Shown: piece after piece, positions 7,960 through 14,835 of the stretch
Position numbering within the stretch: position 1 is the first letter of the stretch
How the letters are laid out: every line of letters starts with the position of its first letter
Origin: Kribbella antibiotica
GTDB taxonomy: Bacteria; Actinomycetota; Actinomycetes; Propionibacteriales; Kribbellaceae
Assembly: GCF_004349055.1 (NCBI RefSeq)
Contig: NZ_SMKX01000063.1
Location: 1 to 44,963 of the forward strand
DNA length: 44,963 bases
Direction of reading: 5' to 3'
The notes under the pieces: generated by a model
Database searches by the model: none
What the model saw: the letters and a program-made list of their open reading frames with translations, nothing else
What the model was told of the DNA's origin: nothing
Program-made: the position numbers and the translations under genes

Positions 7960-8334
7960 TTACTCAGTCGCAGAGAGGTCGAAGCCGATGTACTCGGCTG
8001 CGTCCTCGGGATTGGCGAACATGATGGTCCGGTCGTCGAGGTGCACCATCCGCCCGTAGTGGGTGGACATGTTCTCCTCGAACTCGGCCGCGTCGTAGTA
8101 GCCCGGCTCCTGGCCGAGCGCCTCGGAGATGTCGTCGTAGACGAAGTCCATCCGGCCGGTCGCGTCGACCCGGATCATCGACGGCAGCGGCGTCACGGTG
8201 ACGTTGTCCAGACTGCTCATCACCTCGGCCACGACCGCGCCGACCTGGTTGTTCATCAGGGTCACACCACACTTGTTCGATGCGGTGTTGTCGGACTTGA
8301 ACGGGCTCTCGCTCGTCGTCTTGAGGCTTGTCAC
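7960..8334 (-). CDS. prmD: Monooxygenase coupling (effector) protein PrmD/MmoB-type
   Basis: 124 residues from the GTG at 8334, which overlaps the stop of the beta-subunit gene (GTGA); a longer frame to 8451 lies inside that gene. The small acidic protein has the MmoB/DmpM-type core: NNQVGAVVAEVMSSL, then VTPLPSMIRVDATGRMDF and FDLSATE at the end. Coupling proteins carry no cofactor; they bind the hydroxylase and tune electron transfer, oxygen activation and substrate gating. Fourth of the four monooxygenase components, in the order alpha-reductase-beta-coupling known for propane 2-monooxygenase. Confidence 0.9.
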   Translation of the reverse strand: MTSLKTTSESPFKSDNTASNKCGVTLMNNQVGAVVAEVMSSLDNVTVTPLPSMIRVDATGRMDFVYDDISEALGQEPGYYDAAEFEENMSTHYGRMVHLDDRTIMFANPEDAAEYIGFDLSATE

Positions 8335-9515
8335 TGGGCCAACTCCTTCGGTGCCTCGAGGCCTAGCGAGGTGACGATCCCGCTGAACCTGCTCTTGACC
8401 CGGTCGAGGCCGTCCTCGAACCGCGGCGGTTTCGCGTCCGGCTGCGACCACAGCGGCTGCAGCGTGCGGGCCGCGGACAGGGCGAGCGCGGTCCAGGTGG
8501 ACAGCCAGTCCTGCAGCAGGGCCTTGTTGTGGTCCGCGAACTCACGATCGTTGGTGAGCAGCTCGAACATCGCCGTGGTGTAGCGCAGGTCGCGCTCGGC
8601 GAAGTCGTGCTCACCCGCGCCGATCACCGTCGGAGTGACGAAGTCACCGTTACGCGGCGCTGCCTGCTGGACCAGCTGGCTGCGGAACAGCTCACCGACG
8701 AGCGGCTCGAAGACGATGTTCGCGGCGAAGATGGCCTCGCACCAGTCGTCGATGCCGGTCAGTCGCTCGGCGACGTCGCGGACACCCTGCCAGGCCGGAT
8801 CGGACTTCCAGGTCTCCAGGTGCGCCGTACCGTCGAAGCCTTCGATCTCCTCCGACAGCGTGAGGTTGTAGAGCGCGAGGTCCTGGGCGGCACGGATCCG
8901 GTGCATGCTGTTCACCGAGATCGCGTTGTTGTGCATGTTGGTGGGTGCGCGCCGGTTGGCGTTCGCGAACAGGTACAGGCCGAGGCCGTGGTCGACGTGC
9001 ATCCAGGCACCGACGTGCTGCTCGACGAAGCGGACCCAGTTCGGGTTCCACTGCTCGAACGCCTTGGACAGCTTGGCCGACTCGACGTTCTGGTTGACCT
9101 GGCGGACCACGTTCGAGTTGTTCCGGTAGAAGGTGAGCTCCCACTCCTCGTTCGGGTCGCGGAACTCGTGCCAGCCGGTGGCCGGCCACTCCTTCGGGAA
9201 CATCCCGCCACTGCCGATGCCGCGCTGCGGGGCCTCCTTGTCCTGGCCCCACGCCTTGAGCGCGGTCCAGTCCAGCGGGTAGCCGCCACGGCCATCGGCG
9301 AAGCCGTACAACCAGCCCTGGCTGAGGTAGTGCCGCGGGTCCGGCTGGACGTCGACGGTCACGTCCTCGTAGACGCTCTGCTTGCGCTTCTGCGGCTTGT
9401 AGTAGTTGTACTGCCGCGACGACGAGTCCGGGAAGACCCGTGCGCCTGCCTCCGCATCGGTGAAGACCGGCTTCGGCACGCTCCGTTCGGGAGCGGGATT
9501 CTGTGCGGTGGTCAT
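8331..9515 (-). CDS. prmC: Binuclear-iron monooxygenase hydroxylase, beta (small) subunit
   Basis: 394 residues, ATG overlapping the reductase stop by 4 bases (ATGA). All-helical ferritin-like fold related to the alpha subunit but without the iron ligands, as in MmoY, TouE and PrmC. Recognisable segments are SRQYNYYKPQKRK, then the aromatic-rich YFLADGR-type region GWLYGFADGRGGYPLDW, and LGLYLFANANRRAPTN. It forms the (alpha-beta)2 hydroxylase core with the alpha subunit. The N-terminal 20 residues are Pro/Glu rich and probably flexible. It is a structural partner with no catalytic motif of its own. Confidence 0.9.
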   Translation of the reverse strand: MTTAQNPAPERSVPKPVFTDAEAGARVFPDSSSRQYNYYKPQKRKQSVYEDVTVDVQPDPRHYLSQGWLYGFADGRGGYPLDWTALKAWGQDKEAPQRGIGSGGMFPKEWPATGWHEFRDPNEEWELTFYRNNSNVVRQVNQNVESAKLSKAFEQWNPNWVRFVEQHVGAWMHVDHGLGLYLFANANRRAPTNMHNNAISVNSMHRIRAAQDLALYNLTLSEEIEGFDGTAHLETWKSDPAWQGVRDVAERLTGIDDWCEAIFAANIVFEPLVGELFRSQLVQQAAPRNGDFVTPTVIGAGEHDFAERDLRYTTAMFELLTNDREFADHNKALLQDWLSTWTALALSAARTLQPLWSQPDAKPPRFEDGLDRVKSRFSGIVTSLGLEAPKELAQ

Positions 9516-10576
9516 CGGCTTTCTGCCTCCAGCACCTTCGGGTCACCGGCGTCGCCGGTCGTGGTGAACTTGTCGTAGTAGATGTGCTTCGGTACGACGC
9601 CCAGTCCCTCGAGCAACGGGATCGCGGCCTCGACCATCGGGGGCGGGCCGCACACGTAGGCGTCCGCGCCCTTCAGCTCCGGTTCGTGTTTGCGGACCAC
9701 ATCGGTGATCAGCCCGCACTCGCCGTCCCACTCCTCCTCGGACAGCGCCGGCACATACCGGAAGCCCGGCAGGGACTGTTCAAGCGCTTGCAGTTCCTCG
9801 TGGAAACACAGGTCCTGCTGTTTGCGGGCGCCGTAGTAGTAGGTGGCCTGCCGTTCGATACCGCGTTCCGACATGGTTCGCAGCAGCGACAGGATCGGCG
9901 CCATCCCTGCCCCGCCGCCGACGAACACGATCCGCGAGCCCGGGTTGTCCCGCAGGGTGAAGACTCCGAACGGGCCGGTCAGCTCCAGTTGGTCCCCAAC
10001 CCTCAGCTGCTGGTCGAGGAACTCGGAGAACTTGCCACCTGGGTAGATGCGGATCACGAATTCCAGCTGACCGCTCTCCCGGCTGGACGTGTTCGCCATA
10101 GAGAACGAGCGGCTGGCATCCGTCCCCGGCACCGTGATGTCGACGTACTGGCCGGGGAAGAACTTCAGCTCGCCGGCGTCTCCGGTCAGCTGCAGCACCA
10201 GGTGCCGCAGATCGTGGGTGACCGGGGTGATCGCGACCACCTCGGCGATCCGCTCCTGGATCGGCAGCCCGGAGCGGATCATCTCCTCGTCGTAGTTGAG
10301 GAGCTCGATCGTCAGGTCCTCATAGGCGTGCGCCCGGCACAGCAGCGTGTAGCCCTCGTCCAGCTCGTAGTCCGGCAGCGCGAAGGTCGAGTACCGATCG
10401 TGCTCGATGTCGTCCCCGTCGAGAACGAAGGACTTGCACGCCGCGCACTGCCCTTCCTTGCAGCCGTGCATGAGCATCACGCCCTGCTCGGCCGCGGCGC
10501 GGAGGATCGTCTGATCCTCCGCCACCTCGATCTCGATGCCGACGGGTTCGAACCGTACGACGTGCTTGTCGGCCAT
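9512..10576 (-). CDS. prmB: Monooxygenase reductase (2Fe-2S, FAD, NADH)
   Basis: 354 residues, starting 3 bases after the alpha-subunit stop. An N-terminal plant-type ferredoxin domain binds 2Fe-2S through C39, C44, C47 and C80 (CKEGQCAAC ... LLC). It is followed by an FAD domain with RSFSMAN at about residue 150 and a NADH domain with VGGGAGMAPILSLL near residue 225 and CGPPPMVE near residue 310. It passes electrons from NADH through FAD and the iron-sulfur centre to the di-iron hydroxylase. Length and domain order match PrmB, MmoC and MimB. Confidence 0.93.
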   Translation of the reverse strand: MADKHVVRFEPVGIEIEVAEDQTILRAAAEQGVMLMHGCKEGQCAACKSFVLDGDDIEHDRYSTFALPDYELDEGYTLLCRAHAYEDLTIELLNYDEEMIRSGLPIQERIAEVVAITPVTHDLRHLVLQLTGDAGELKFFPGQYVDITVPGTDASRSFSMANTSSRESGQLEFVIRIYPGGKFSEFLDQQLRVGDQLELTGPFGVFTLRDNPGSRIVFVGGGAGMAPILSLLRTMSERGIERQATYYYGARKQQDLCFHEELQALEQSLPGFRYVPALSEEEWDGECGLITDVVRKHEPELKGADAYVCGPPPMVEAAIPLLEGLGVVPKHIYYDKFTTTGDAGDPKVLEAESR

Positions 10577-10579
10577 CTG

Positions 10580-12226
10580 TCAGTCTTTGCCGGGACGTCC
10601 GCCGGGACCGCCCTTGACGTAGCGGGTGGCGAAAGCGGTGCGCTCGGCGTCGCTCATCTCGTTCAGCAGCACGTTCGGGCTCGCCAGCGGCGGGCACTTG
10701 CGCAGGTCGTCGAGCGTCCACATCTCCTTCGGGTTCAGGTCCAGATGCGGCTGCGCGACCATCGTCTTGCCGTCGTCGCGGACGAAGCCCATGTCGGAGA
10801 CCACATCGGCCCAGTTCCAGCCGTGGTAGAGCGTCTCCCACTCGCGGTGGCCGATCAGCTTGCCCATGTTCGGGGTGTTCCGGCCCTGGTAAGTCGGCCG
10901 GAACGCGGTCGCGTCGGTCCACTTGCACATCTCGTGGCAGTACGTGCGCCACTGGCCGTCGACCTTCTCCATCACCATGTCCTCGCGGACCAGGCACGGC
11001 ACCATGCAGGTCCAGCAGCGGTGCGGGTACTCGTAGTCGACCTCCTCGAACACGATCGGCTTGTTGCCGTGCGGCTTCGAGAGCCGGTTGTAGTTCTCCC
11101 ACCAGGCGCCGTACTTGTCGTACCAGCCCGGGTACTTGTACTCGAACCACTCGAAGTCCTTGTCGTCCATCGGGTCGATCCGCCAGTAGTTGGCCAGCCA
11201 CCCGGTGGCGAAGAACTGCGCGACCTCGTGCACGTAGCCCTTGTTCCAGATCTGGTTCCAGGACTCCTCGATCAGGTCGTGCGGGATCTCCAGGCCGTAC
11301 TTCTCCAGCGGCACCAGGTAGCTGCGGTAGTAGTCGTCGTAGATCCAGCGCCGCCACATCTCGGCGTACGATTCGCGATCCTTGCGGCGGTCCTTGGTGC
11401 CGTACTCGATGAAGGTGCCGATCGCGGCGTCGACGACGCGGTGGTTGTTCCACCAGGCGTAGCGCAGGTCCCGCGCGAGCAGCTGGTGGTTGCCCTCGTC
11501 GGCCAGCGCCATCAGCAGCGTCGCGTAGCCGTTGCTGATGTGCCGCGACTCGTCGGACTGCACCGAGTGGAACACCGTCGGCAGCAGGTAGTCGCCGTTC
11601 GCGGCGGCCTCGGCCGGCCTCGCGACGAACAGGGTGTTGGTGAACGCCGTCTCGGCCACGATCGTGAGGTAGATACTGGCCGCGGTGATCGCGTCCCCGG
11701 TGATGAACCCCTCGGCGAACTGCCGGCCGATGGTGCCGCAGTAGTCGCTCTGGAAGTTGCGCAGGCTGGAGTTGAAGCCGGCCGGGTCGATGTAGTTGTT
11801 CATGTACAGGCGCTTGAGGTTCTGCTGGATCGTTGAGTGCCTGACCTCGTCGATCATCTGGATGGCCTGCCCGTTGTGCAGCTCCGGGTTCGGCACGGTC
11901 CGGAACAGCAGCGGCATCGCCCGCGCGGCAGAGATCTCCGGCAGCGGGATGATGCTCAGGAACAGCTTCTGCCATTCCAGCCAGCGCTCCTGCACCTGCC
12001 GGAACATGTTGCCGCGGATGGCACCGTCGGACGCGCCGTAGACGCGGTGGTCCTTCTCCTCCTGCATCGGGAAGTACGACCGCAGCACCTGCTTCAGCGG
12101 GTCCTTCTTCTGCGCCTTCTGGAACGTGTAGTCGGTCCCGTACTGGGAGACCGGCTCGTGGTAGGCAGGCTCCCAGGACAACTCCTGGATCTTCTGGTGG
12201 GCCTTGGCCACACTCTGGCGACTCAT
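10580..12226 (-). CDS. prmA: Binuclear-iron monooxygenase hydroxylase, alpha (large) subunit; propane 2-monooxygenase / MimA type
   Basis: 548 residues from the ATG at 12226, which has AAGGAG upstream; the in-frame extension to 12292 has no ribosome site. The four-helix bundle carries six di-iron ligands: E97, E127 and H130 (DEVRHS), E192 (AETAF), E226 and H229 (DESRHI). Their spacing (30, 65 and 34 residues between the four glutamates) equals that of MmoX of soluble methane monooxygenase. The subunit activates O2 and hydroxylates small hydrocarbons or related substrates. Gene order and companion genes place it with PrmA/MimA, which act on propane, acetone or phenol rather than methane. The true substrate cannot be read from sequence. 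Confidence 0.95.
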   Translation of the reverse strand: MSRQSVAKAHQKIQELSWEPAYHEPVSQYGTDYTFQKAQKKDPLKQVLRSYFPMQEEKDHRVYGASDGAIRGNMFRQVQERWLEWQKLFLSIIPLPEISAARAMPLLFRTVPNPELHNGQAIQMIDEVRHSTIQQNLKRLYMNNYIDPAGFNSSLRNFQSDYCGTIGRQFAEGFITGDAITAASIYLTIVAETAFTNTLFVARPAEAAANGDYLLPTVFHSVQSDESRHISNGYATLLMALADEGNHQLLARDLRYAWWNNHRVVDAAIGTFIEYGTKDRRKDRESYAEMWRRWIYDDYYRSYLVPLEKYGLEIPHDLIEESWNQIWNKGYVHEVAQFFATGWLANYWRIDPMDDKDFEWFEYKYPGWYDKYGAWWENYNRLSKPHGNKPIVFEEVDYEYPHRCWTCMVPCLVREDMVMEKVDGQWRTYCHEMCKWTDATAFRPTYQGRNTPNMGKLIGHREWETLYHGWNWADVVSDMGFVRDDGKTMVAQPHLDLNPKEMWTLDDLRKCPPLASPNVLLNEMSDAERTAFATRYVKGGPGGRPGKD

Positions 12227-12286
12227 GGCACTCCTTACGTCGGCTGGGCTTGCTCGAAGTACATCGCCGCGGCGTTCCCGGCGAGG

Positions 12287-12299
12287 TCTCAAATTGAGA
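12287..12299. promoter_or_regulatory. Inverted repeat TCTCAA-A-TTGAGA upstream of prmA
   Basis: Perfect 6-bp arms with a 1-base spacer, 61-73 bases upstream of the hydroxylase start and just after the small upstream gene. It shares the half-site TCTCA/TGAGA with the repeat at 12569-12583. Likely activator or operator site; the binding protein is inferred to be the divergent Fis-type regulator. Confidence 0.5.
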
Positions 12300-12305
12300 T
12301 GCGGC

Positions 12306-12533
12306 TCAGGGCTCGCCGAACATGGCCTGTCTTAGCTCGGCCAGGCGTTCTTGTTTGGCAACGGCGATCCGCTCGTCGCCTTGGATGTCGGGGTCGATTC
12401 CGAGAGCGCGCAGCAGTTCGGCCGCGGGCTCGCTGGGATTGCCGGTGCTGCCGAGAACCGGATGCAGGCCGGCGGCGGCCAGATGCTCGAAGACCGCGTG
12501 GACGATGGTCCAGGGGTTGTAGGTCTCGCTCAT
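12306..12533 (-). CDS. Small protein of unknown function at the head of the monooxygenase operon
   Basis: 75 residues, ATG start. I do not recognise the family. The sequence begins MSETYNPWTIVHAVFEHLAAAG, continues with PAAELLRALGIDPDIQGDERIA, and ends RLAELRQAMFGEP. It looks like a soluble, mostly helical, acidic protein without signal, membrane segment or cysteines. It is the first gene on the minus strand, 79 bases ahead of prmA, and lies exactly between the two similar inverted repeats, facing the divergent regulator gene. Composition and third-position GC fit a real gene. A regulatory or hydroxylase-accessory role is possible but is pure inference. Confidence 0.7.
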   Translation of the reverse strand: MSETYNPWTIVHAVFEHLAAAGLHPVLGSTGNPSEPAAELLRALGIDPDIQGDERIAVAKQERLAELRQAMFGEP

Positions 12534-12568
12534 GCTTCACATCGGAAGGCCGTCCCGGCACAACGGAT

Positions 12569-12583
12569 GTCTCAATCTGAGAC
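12569..12583. promoter_or_regulatory. Inverted repeat GTCTCA-ATC-TGAGAC between the operon and its regulator
   Basis: Perfect 6-bp arms with a 3-base spacer, 36 bases upstream of the small first gene and 48 bases upstream of the divergent regulator. It shares the half-site with the repeat at 12287-12299, so one protein could bind both. I see no sigma54 -24/-12 element (TGGCAC-N5-TTGC) near it. Confidence 0.55.
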
Positions 12584-12630
12584 TGCCGATGTGGCGGATT
12601 GCACTAGTCTCGAACCAGTGGGGAGGCCCT

Positions 12631-14388
12631 ATGGATGTCGCGAAGGCCAGGCTCAATTTCCTGACGCTCGAACCCGTCGGTTCCTCCGACGTGCGTCCGT
12701 CCATCCTGGCGTCCTGGGTCCGCTCCCAGCATTTCAAGCTGCCGCCTGACCGGATCGCGCTGCCGTACATCTCCGATCCCGACCTCGAGCTGCCGCTGAG
12801 TCGCAGCGCGCGCCCGGTTCTCCAGCAGCTGCACGAGAATCTCGATGGGCAAGCGATCTCCATCATCCTGACCGACCGCAGTGGACTGGTCCTGCAACGG
12901 CTGACGGCCGACGCCGGCCTCGGCCGCTACCTCGACAAGGTCCACCTCGCGCCAGGCTTCAGCTATGCCGAGGAGTTCGCGGGGACGAACGGCATCGGTA
13001 CGGCGCTCGAGGGCGGCGGGCCGATGCATGTGTTCGGCCACGAGCACTACGCGGAAGACCTTGAGGAGCTCGCCTGTGCCGGCGTACCGATCAAACACCC
13101 GATTACCGGCAAGACCGTTGGTGCGATCGATCTGACGTGTTGGCGCAAGGATGCGGGGTCGTTGCTGATCGCGCTGGCCAAGACGACCGCCGACAACATC
13201 CGGGCGGCGATGCTGGCCGACAGCTCCACGCGCGAGCTCGCTCTCCTGCAGGCCTACCGCAACAGCAGCCGTCGGCTCGGCGACATGGTGATGGTGGTCG
13301 ACGACGACCTGCTGATGATGAACGCCCAGGCGCGCCAGTTCCTCGACGCTGCGGACCAGCGCGCCGTACTGGGCTATGCAGGCGAAAGCCTCGCTAGAGG
13401 TACGGCGGACTCCGTCGCCGCCGAGTTGCCGTCTGGGACCTGGGTCCGGATCAGCTGTCGTCCGGTCGAGGGCGGTGCGCACGGCACTGCTGGACTGATC
13501 CAGGTGACGGTGCTGGGCACCGACGGGGATCAGACGCCTGCGATGGTGAGCCACCGACCGCCGTCGCGGCCGCTGCTGCCCGGACTGGTCGGCCGGAGCG
13601 CGGCGTGGCTCGGCAGCAGCCGTGAGGCCGACAACGCATGCCGGGCTCGGCAGTGGGTTGTGCTGACCGGTGAGCGTGGTGTCGGCAAGGTAGCCCTGGC
13701 TCGCGCGGCGCATCAGCAGAATGACGCCGGTGGACCGCTCCGCGTGGTCGATGCTGCGGCAGCGGGGTTCGCACTGGAGCTCGAGGCCGAGCTGGCCGAT
13801 GACACCTTGCATACGCTCGTGATCAGGCATGCGGAGCGACTGGACGCTCGGATGGTCGACTTCACGGTAGACACCCTGTACGGCGTACTGGAGCGGCGAC
13901 CGTCCAGCCTGCCGTGGGTCGTGCTGACGCTGACTCCGGACGACGGCGAGGCGCCCGACCTGGGCGATCTGCTCACGCTGTTCCCACTGACGGTCGATGT
14001 GCCGCCACTGCGGCACCACATTGAGGATGTGCGGGAGCTGGTGCCGTACTTCCTCGATCGGTTGAGCCATGGCGAGCTGAGCTGCGGACCGGACACCATG
14101 CGACAGCTGATGCGGTCGCCGTGGCCGGGGAATACGGCGGAGCTGTGTCACGTACTGCAGCAGGTCGTCGCTCGGCGTCGGCGCGCTGGAGTGATCGCGC
14201 CAGGCGACCTGCCGGCGCGGGTGCAGGCGATCAGCCGGCGCAGTCTGAGCCAGCTGGAGGCGCTGGAGCGGGACGCGATCATCCGGAGCCTGCTGGCGAA
14301 CGACGGGCACAAGGGTCGCGCGGCCAAATCACTCGGGATGTCGCGCGCAACCATCTACCGGAAGATCCACGATTACGGCATCCAGTAG
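12631..14388 (+). CDS. Fis-family activator, AcoR/MimR type, with reduced AAA+ domain
   Basis: 585 residues from the ATG at 12631, placed 5 bases after GGGGAGG; upstream in-frame codons were rejected. An N-terminal GAF-like sensor spans about residues 60-200 (LTDRSGLVLQ, then AGTNGIGTAL and GKTVGAIDLT), which is typical of AcoR-type activators. The central AAA+ region keeps a Walker A-like GERGVGKVALARAAH near residue 345 and WPGNTAEL near residue 500. It lacks the GAFTGA sigma54-contact loop, and its Walker B is eroded (LVIRHAERLD). The C-terminal Fis-type HTH is intact (GRAAKSLGMSRATIYRKI). It is divergent from the monooxygenase operon and is the likely inducer-responsive regulator, by analogy with acetone-responsive MimR of mycobacteria. 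Confidence 0.88.
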   Translation: MDVAKARLNFLTLEPVGSSDVRPSILASWVRSQHFKLPPDRIALPYISDPDLELPLSRSARPVLQQLHENLDGQAISIILTDRSGLVLQRLTADAGLGRYLDKVHLAPGFSYAEEFAGTNGIGTALEGGGPMHVFGHEHYAEDLEELACAGVPIKHPITGKTVGAIDLTCWRKDAGSLLIALAKTTADNIRAAMLADSSTRELALLQAYRNSSRRLGDMVMVVDDDLLMMNAQARQFLDAADQRAVLGYAGESLARGTADSVAAELPSGTWVRISCRPVEGGAHGTAGLIQVTVLGTDGDQTPAMVSHRPPSRPLLPGLVGRSAAWLGSSREADNACRARQWVVLTGERGVGKVALARAAHQQNDAGGPLRVVDAAAAGFALELEAELADDTLHTLVIRHAERLDARMVDFTVDTLYGVLERRPSSLPWVVLTLTPDDGEAPDLGDLLTLFPLTVDVPPLRHHIEDVRELVPYFLDRLSHGELSCGPDTMRQLMRSPWPGNTAELCHVLQQVVARRRRAGVIAPGDLPARVQAISRRSLSQLEALERDAIIRSLLANDGHKGRAAKSLGMSRATIYRKIHDYGIQ

Positions 14389-14398
14389 TTTGGCGGGT

Positions 14399-14821
14399 GT
14401 GGAGGACCAGGCGAGTTGGCGGGAGCGGCGTCGAGAGGCGTCGATCGAGCAGGCGGCGGCGCTCGAGCGGCGGAAAGCTGCCGAGTCGGCCGAGGCACAG
14501 GTGCTGCTGACCAACTTTGTGCGGGAGCTGACGGAGCGAGGCGTCGAGCCGGAGGCTTTGCGCGCTCCGGTCGTCGGTTCCGGCACGAGCTATCGCACGA
14601 CCATCCGCGGGTGGTATCTGCGGAAGAACCGGTCGGTGGGCGTGGATACCGAGGCCAACTTCTACATTCTTGGGACGACCGCGAGCCTGGCCGCGCGACT
14701 GACCGGCGTACAGGTGCTTGCCTCCGATCCGCCGCTTGTCGTTGGGCAAGGTGGGCGTGATGGGGAGTCGATCAAGCTCGTCGATTTGCTCGATATGCGC
14801 CGGGCCGAGATATTGCAGTGA
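14399..14821 (+). CDS. Conserved-looking hypothetical protein
   Basis: 140 residues from the GTG at 14399; a TTG at 14390 is an alternative. Family not recognised. The first 35 residues are a highly charged helix (SWRERRREASIEQAAALERR) that may form a coiled coil. The rest contains LLTNFVRELTERGVEPEAL, GTSYRTTIRGWYLRKNRSVGVDTEANFYIL and a C-terminal ESIKLVDLLDMRRAEIL, which resembles a small alpha/beta domain. No signal peptide or membrane segment. It follows the regulator by 10 bases on the same strand and precedes the ABC exporter genes, so it could belong to either unit. Confidence 0.7.
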   Translation: MEDQASWRERRREASIEQAAALERRKAAESAEAQVLLTNFVRELTERGVEPEALRAPVVGSGTSYRTTIRGWYLRKNRSVGVDTEANFYILGTTASLAARLTGVQVLASDPPLVVGQGGRDGESIKLVDLLDMRRAEILQ

Positions 14822-14835
14822 CCCCTCCAAATTAG

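Noticed and set aside
9503..11836. Long plus-strand open frame of 777 codons
   Set aside because: It lies opposite the reductase and hydroxylase alpha genes, both of which have complete motif sets; the frame is a GC-bias shadow rich in Val, Arg and Leu without motifs.
12227..12292. N-terminal extension of prmA up to 12292
   Set aside because: No ribosome site, covers the inverted repeat, and the ATG at 12226 has AAGGAG.
12227..12630. sigma54 promoter for the monooxygenase operon
   Set aside because: No TGGCAC-N5-TTGC element was found, and the activator lacks GAFTGA.
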